Shown here one piece after another: positions 6,587-8,450 of a stretch of 8,450 nt of DNA. The notes below the pieces were generated by a model. It was given only the letters and a program-made list of their open reading frames with translations, did no database searches and was not told the origin of the DNA. The position numbers and the translations under genes are program-made. This DNA is from Granulicella sp. UBA5172 (GTDB lineage Bacteria; Acidobacteriota; Terriglobia; Terriglobales; Acidobacteriaceae). Position 1 is the first letter of the stretch. The number at the start of each line of letters is the position of its first letter. The DNA is taken from the NCBI GenBank assembly GCA_002413385.1, contig DHWW01000278.1, positions 2,890 through 11,339 on the forward strand. Reading direction: 5' to 3'.

Positions 6587-6612
6587 AGGCCCTCCAGAAC
6601 TTCGGAGGGCCT
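6587..6612. terminator. Bidirectional terminator between convergent genes
   Basis: AGGCCCTCC (6587-6595) and GGAGGGCCT (6604-6612) form a perfect 9-base-pair stem with an 8-base loop. It lies between the ends of glgC (+) and the barrel gene (-). There is no long U-tract: the plus side continues TCTAAC and the minus side TAGCTTTGTT, so termination may be only partial. The hairpin can serve both genes. Confidence 0.65.
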
Positions 6613-6620
6613 CTAACGTC

Positions 6621-6634
6621 CATCACTAACCACT
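6621..6634. repeat. Degenerate heptamer pair, right arm at the barrel-gene stop
   Basis: CATCACT followed by AACCACT is the same unit type as the array at 1951-2006. It overlaps the barrel gene's stop codon (TAG, read on the minus strand from 6633-6635). It is the opposed partner of 6550-6563, with 12 of 14 bases complementary; one of the two mismatches can be a G-U pair. Confidence 0.5.
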
Positions 6635-7454
6635 ATCTCTTGCCCATCCGGTACACCACGCCCATCGAGATAGAGAAGTACTCACGCAACTCCGTTCCCA
6701 GATGTTCGAAGGTCAAGTCTGGCTGCAGGCGGATCGCGAGCTTCGCGCTCTCGTTGAAGTCGATGCTGCCGCCCACCGCGCCATACGGCCCAATGTGGTT
6801 GCAGTAGAGGCCAAGATTGCCCTGCTGTCCCACTCCCTGCTCAGCTGCGCACGCACTCACCGGGCTGCTTCCGGGATAGTGGGTCACAGCGTAAGAATAG
6901 TCGCCATACACGCCGCCGGCCAGCGCATGGAAGTCGATCGCCGCATAGCGGTTCTTCGGTCCACGATACTCAACACCACCCATGCCGATGGTCTGCATGA
7001 CCACCACGCGGTTATAAAACGGGCTGATCACCGGCGTCGTTCCGGCGCCAAAGCGACCGTCTGCAATGACCCCCAGATGGTTGGTAAGCCAGTACGTCCC
7101 CATCACCTCGGCACCGCCCATGTTGAAGCGCACCGGCGTATTCTGGCCAGCCTGTCCGTTCATGAACAGCAGGCCGCCGTAGACCTCCCAGCGATTGTCG
7201 TACTTCGGACCCGTATACGGAGCCAGCGCCGCTGCGGTAGCTTGCGAAACCGCAACCGTCCCCGGAGCAGCAACCGGTGGCGTGGTCTGGCTGCTCGACT
7301 GCGAGTCGCTCGTTGCAGGACTCGGCGTTTGAGCCGTCGCTGCGGGTGTTCCAACGGATCCAGCGATCGCCATGCCCAGACACAGGCCAAAGGTCGTCGC
7401 GCAGGCCACAGTACAGGTGGCAGAGTGTAGGGTCTTCTTGATCAGTTGCAGCAT
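6633..7454 (-). CDS. Outer-membrane beta-barrel protein with signal peptide
   Basis: This 273-residue protein has no specific function I can name. Residues 1-41 look like a signal peptide: basic start (LQLIKK), hydrophobic core (about 17-33), and a peptidase I site at ATA before Gln42. A Ser/Thr/Gln/Pro-rich linker follows to about 75. From 85 onward, alternating amphipathic strands suggest an OmpA/opacity-like eight-strand barrel: WEVYGGLLFMNG, AEVMGTYWLTNHLGVIADGR, VMQTIGMGGVEYRG, AAIDFHALAGGVYGDYSYAV, LAIRLQPDLTFEHL and YFSISMGVVYRMGKR. Cys202 and Cys218 may form a disulfide in an extracellular loop. The chain ends in GKR rather than a terminal aromatic residue. I chose the ATG at 7454, with GAGGA 2 bases upstream (a tight spacer), because it gives a proper signal peptide. 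The frame is open upstream to 7601, but that would bury the signal behind 49 Arg-rich residues. Confidence 0.85.
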   Translation of the reverse strand: MLQLIKKTLHSATCTVACATTFGLCLGMAIAGSVGTPAATAQTPSPATSDSQSSSQTTPPVAAPGTVAVSQATAAALAPYTGPKYDNRWEVYGGLLFMNGQAGQNTPVRFNMGGAEVMGTYWLTNHLGVIADGRFGAGTTPVISPFYNRVVVMQTIGMGGVEYRGPKNRYAAIDFHALAGGVYGDYSYAVTHYPGSSPVSACAAEQGVGQQGNLGLYCNHIGPYGAVGGSIDFNESAKLAIRLQPDLTFEHLGTELREYFSISMGVVYRMGKR

Positions 7455-7592
7455 CTTCCTCGTTTGCGGGCTCAAGCGAGCAGCGCGGGTGAATCTGGTT
7501 TGCGCGCCATCACGAAGCCTCGTTTCGAGGATCTCGCGGAGCGTCTCTCCAAGGATATACCGGCGAACGCCCATGCCAGCCCTCGACCGCCC

Positions 7593-7606
7593 CTTTTGCA
7601 TCCAAA
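7593..7606. promoter_or_regulatory. 14-base motif CTTTTGCATCCAAA, copy 2
   Basis: Identical to 4394-4407. It lies between the divergent barrel gene (ATG 7454, 139 bases away) and tatA (ATG 7730, 124 bases away). The rest of the 275-base gap 7455-7729 holds a TACAAT at 7646-7651 that could serve as a tatA -10, two ATGAATCGT copies, and the inverted repeat upstream of tatA; I see no gene in it. Confidence 0.35.
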
Positions 7607-7688
7607 TTGCCGTCCGCAGCGTAATCTACCTGACTGCCTGAGTTCTACAATCGGACATGAATCGTGGATCGTGCGACAATGAATCGTC

Positions 7689-7714
7689 GCCGTCCGGCAT
7701 ACGTTACGGACGGC
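7689..7714 (+). promoter_or_regulatory. Inverted repeat in the tatA leader
   Basis: GCCGTCCG (7689-7696) and CGGACGGC (7707-7714) are a perfect 8-base inverted repeat with a 10-base loop. It ends 4 bases before the tatA Shine-Dalgarno GGGAG (7719-7723). It could fold in the mRNA or be a dimeric regulator's operator. A third direct copy of GCCGTCCG at 7609-7616 follows the 14-base motif. Confidence 0.4.
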
Positions 7715-7729
7715 AATAGGGAGATTTAT

Positions 7730-7963
7730 ATGGGCGATTTATTTCAACCGTGGCACCTCATCATCCTCGCGGGGCTGGCCATTCTTCTATTCGGCGGCAA
7801 GAAGCTGCCTGAGCTCGGCAAGGGACTTGGCGAGGGCCTGCGCGGCTTCAAGGAAGGCATGAAGGGTATCAACGACGACGTCAAAGCCGACGTCAAACCC
7901 GCTGAAACTGCGCATGTCGTCACCCCCAAGCCCGACGACGCGACCAAGCCTCCGGTCGCCTGA
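7730..7963 (+). CDS. tatA: Sec-independent (Tat) translocase subunit TatA
   Basis: TatA (77 residues, within the family range) oligomerises in the inner membrane and lets folded twin-arginine substrates cross, working with TatC, which is not in this window. The layout is canonical: a short N-terminus with Gln6 and Pro7, a membrane helix at about 8-21 (WHLIILAGLAILLF), the FGG hinge at 21-23, the amphipathic helix KKLPELGKGLGEGLRGFKEG (24-43), and an unstructured Pro/Asp/Lys tail. The alternatives TatB and TatE are less likely, given this N-terminus and the KLPELGKGLG motif. The ATG at 7730 has GGGAG 6 bases upstream; the open frame back to 7664 adds Arg-rich residues that would spoil the N-terminal anchor. 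The gene stands alone, bounded by divergent and terminator sequences. Confidence 0.93.
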   Translation: MGDLFQPWHLIILAGLAILLFGGKKLPELGKGLGEGLRGFKEGMKGINDDVKADVKPAETAHVVTPKPDDATKPPVA

Positions 7964-7986
7964 CCCCACGAAACGCATCTGATAAG

Positions 7987-8028
7987 AGCGACGCCCGCGC
8001 TACTCTGCGGCCGTCGCTTTTTCTTTTT
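7987..8028 (+). terminator. Intrinsic terminator of tatA
   Basis: AGCGACG (7987-7993) pairs with CGTCGCT (8012-8018). Inside it, CCGC (7995-7998) pairs with GCGG (8007-8010) across a one-base mismatch, leaving an 8-base loop. The stem runs directly into the T-rich tract TTTTTCTTTTT (8018-8028). It separates tatA from the following kinase gene, which therefore probably has its own promoter or relies on read-through. Confidence 0.85.
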
Positions 8029-8056
8029 GAGATTGCCAGATCGAGGACGTCACCGC

Positions 8057-8450
8057 ATGAAGTTCAAGTCTCCGCACCTCATCCCTCCGCACACCAAGGT
8101 CCGCCTCTCCCGCCTCTCCACCACCGACCACGACGGCTTTCCAGACAAGGACGCCGCCGAACTTGTCGTCGCCAAACATCGGGAGCAGCTCGAGGCCCTG
8201 CAGGAGGTCTTCTACGCCTCCCAGAAGAAGGCGCTCCTCATCGTCCTTCAGGGCATGGACACCGCCGGCAAGGACGGAACCATCCGCCACATCTTCTCCG
8301 GCATCAACCCCCAGGGCTGCGACGTCTCGTCCTTCAAGGTGCCCACCCCCCTCGAAGCACAGCACGAATTTCTCTGGCGCTGCCAGAAGCGAGTTCCCGC
8401 CCGCGGCATGATCGGCATCTTCAATCGCTCTCACTACGAGGACCTGCTCT
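8057..8450 (+). CDS. PPK2-family polyphosphate kinase, partial at the window end
   Basis: The first 131 codons are present and the gene continues past 8450. PPK2 enzymes move phosphate between polyphosphate and nucleoside mono- or diphosphates in the cytoplasm. The signature is clear: a Walker A loop GMDTAGKDGT (66-75) after LLIVLQ, then IRHIFSGINPQGCDVSSFKVPT (76-97), EFLWRCQKRVPARGMIGIFN (104-123) and the Walker B-side motif FNRSHYEDLL (122-131). GMDxxGKDGT and NPQGC suit the single-domain AMP/ADP-type PPK2 group, but the class cannot be settled from the N-terminal half. The start ATG has GAGGA 9 bases upstream (8043-8047), just after the tatA terminator. The gene has no stop in the window. 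Confidence 0.93.
   Translation, partial: MKFKSPHLIPPHTKVRLSRLSTTDHDGFPDKDAAELVVAKHREQLEALQEVFYASQKKALLIVLQGMDTAGKDGTIRHIFSGINPQGCDVSSFKVPTPLEAQHEFLWRCQKRVPARGMIGIFNRSHYEDLL

Noticed and set aside
7455..7601. 49-residue upstream extension of the barrel protein
   Set aside because: It would hide the signal peptide behind an Arg-rich segment and overlaps the shared promoter motif.

Overview
The window is about 60% GC by eye, gene-dense, and looks like an ordinary chromosomal segment. I place it by inference in Acidobacteriota, class Terriglobia (Granulicella/Terriglobus/Edaphobacter-like). The reasons are a two-subunit glycine decarboxylase (gcvPA as a separate gene), lineage-style hypothetical proteins beside housekeeping genes, and short dispersed intergenic repeats of a kind I associate with these genomes. 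No marker gene proves this.

Left block, minus strand, transcribed right to left: a 160-residue two-helix membrane protein of unknown function (3843-4325), then gcvT, gcvH and gcvPA, then a 114-residue unknown protein whose start lies 2 bases after the gcvPA stop. GcvT, GcvH and GcvPA are the aminomethyltransferase, the lipoyl carrier and the alpha half of the decarboxylase of the glycine cleavage system. The PLP-lysine half (GcvPB) is not in the window and would be expected further left or elsewhere. The gcvH-gcvPA gap holds a striking array of 7-base repeats in opposed orientation (1891-2006).

Middle block, plus strand: a short 47-residue single-helix membrane protein (4453-4596), divergent from the 160-residue gene; an unknown protein of about 117 residues with a probable TTG start (4815-5168); and glgC, ADP-glucose pyrophosphorylase for glycogen synthesis (5291-6541). 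glgC converges on a minus-strand outer-membrane barrel gene (6633-7454). Their shared 3' gap holds a bidirectional terminator hairpin nested inside a second, smaller inverted pair of the same 7-base repeat.

Right block, plus strand: tatA (7730-7963), with a strong intrinsic terminator, then the 5' part of a PPK2-family polyphosphate kinase that runs off the window. glgC and ppk2 both concern storage polymers, but they are not in one operon and I do not claim a functional link.

No stretch without a gene exceeds 300 bases; the longest is 7455-7729, between the barrel gene and tatA. I see no rRNA, tRNA, CRISPR array, transposase, phage gene or defence system. The most notable items are the opposed heptamer repeats at two loci, the 47-residue gene, and a 14-base motif shared by two divergent promoter regions.
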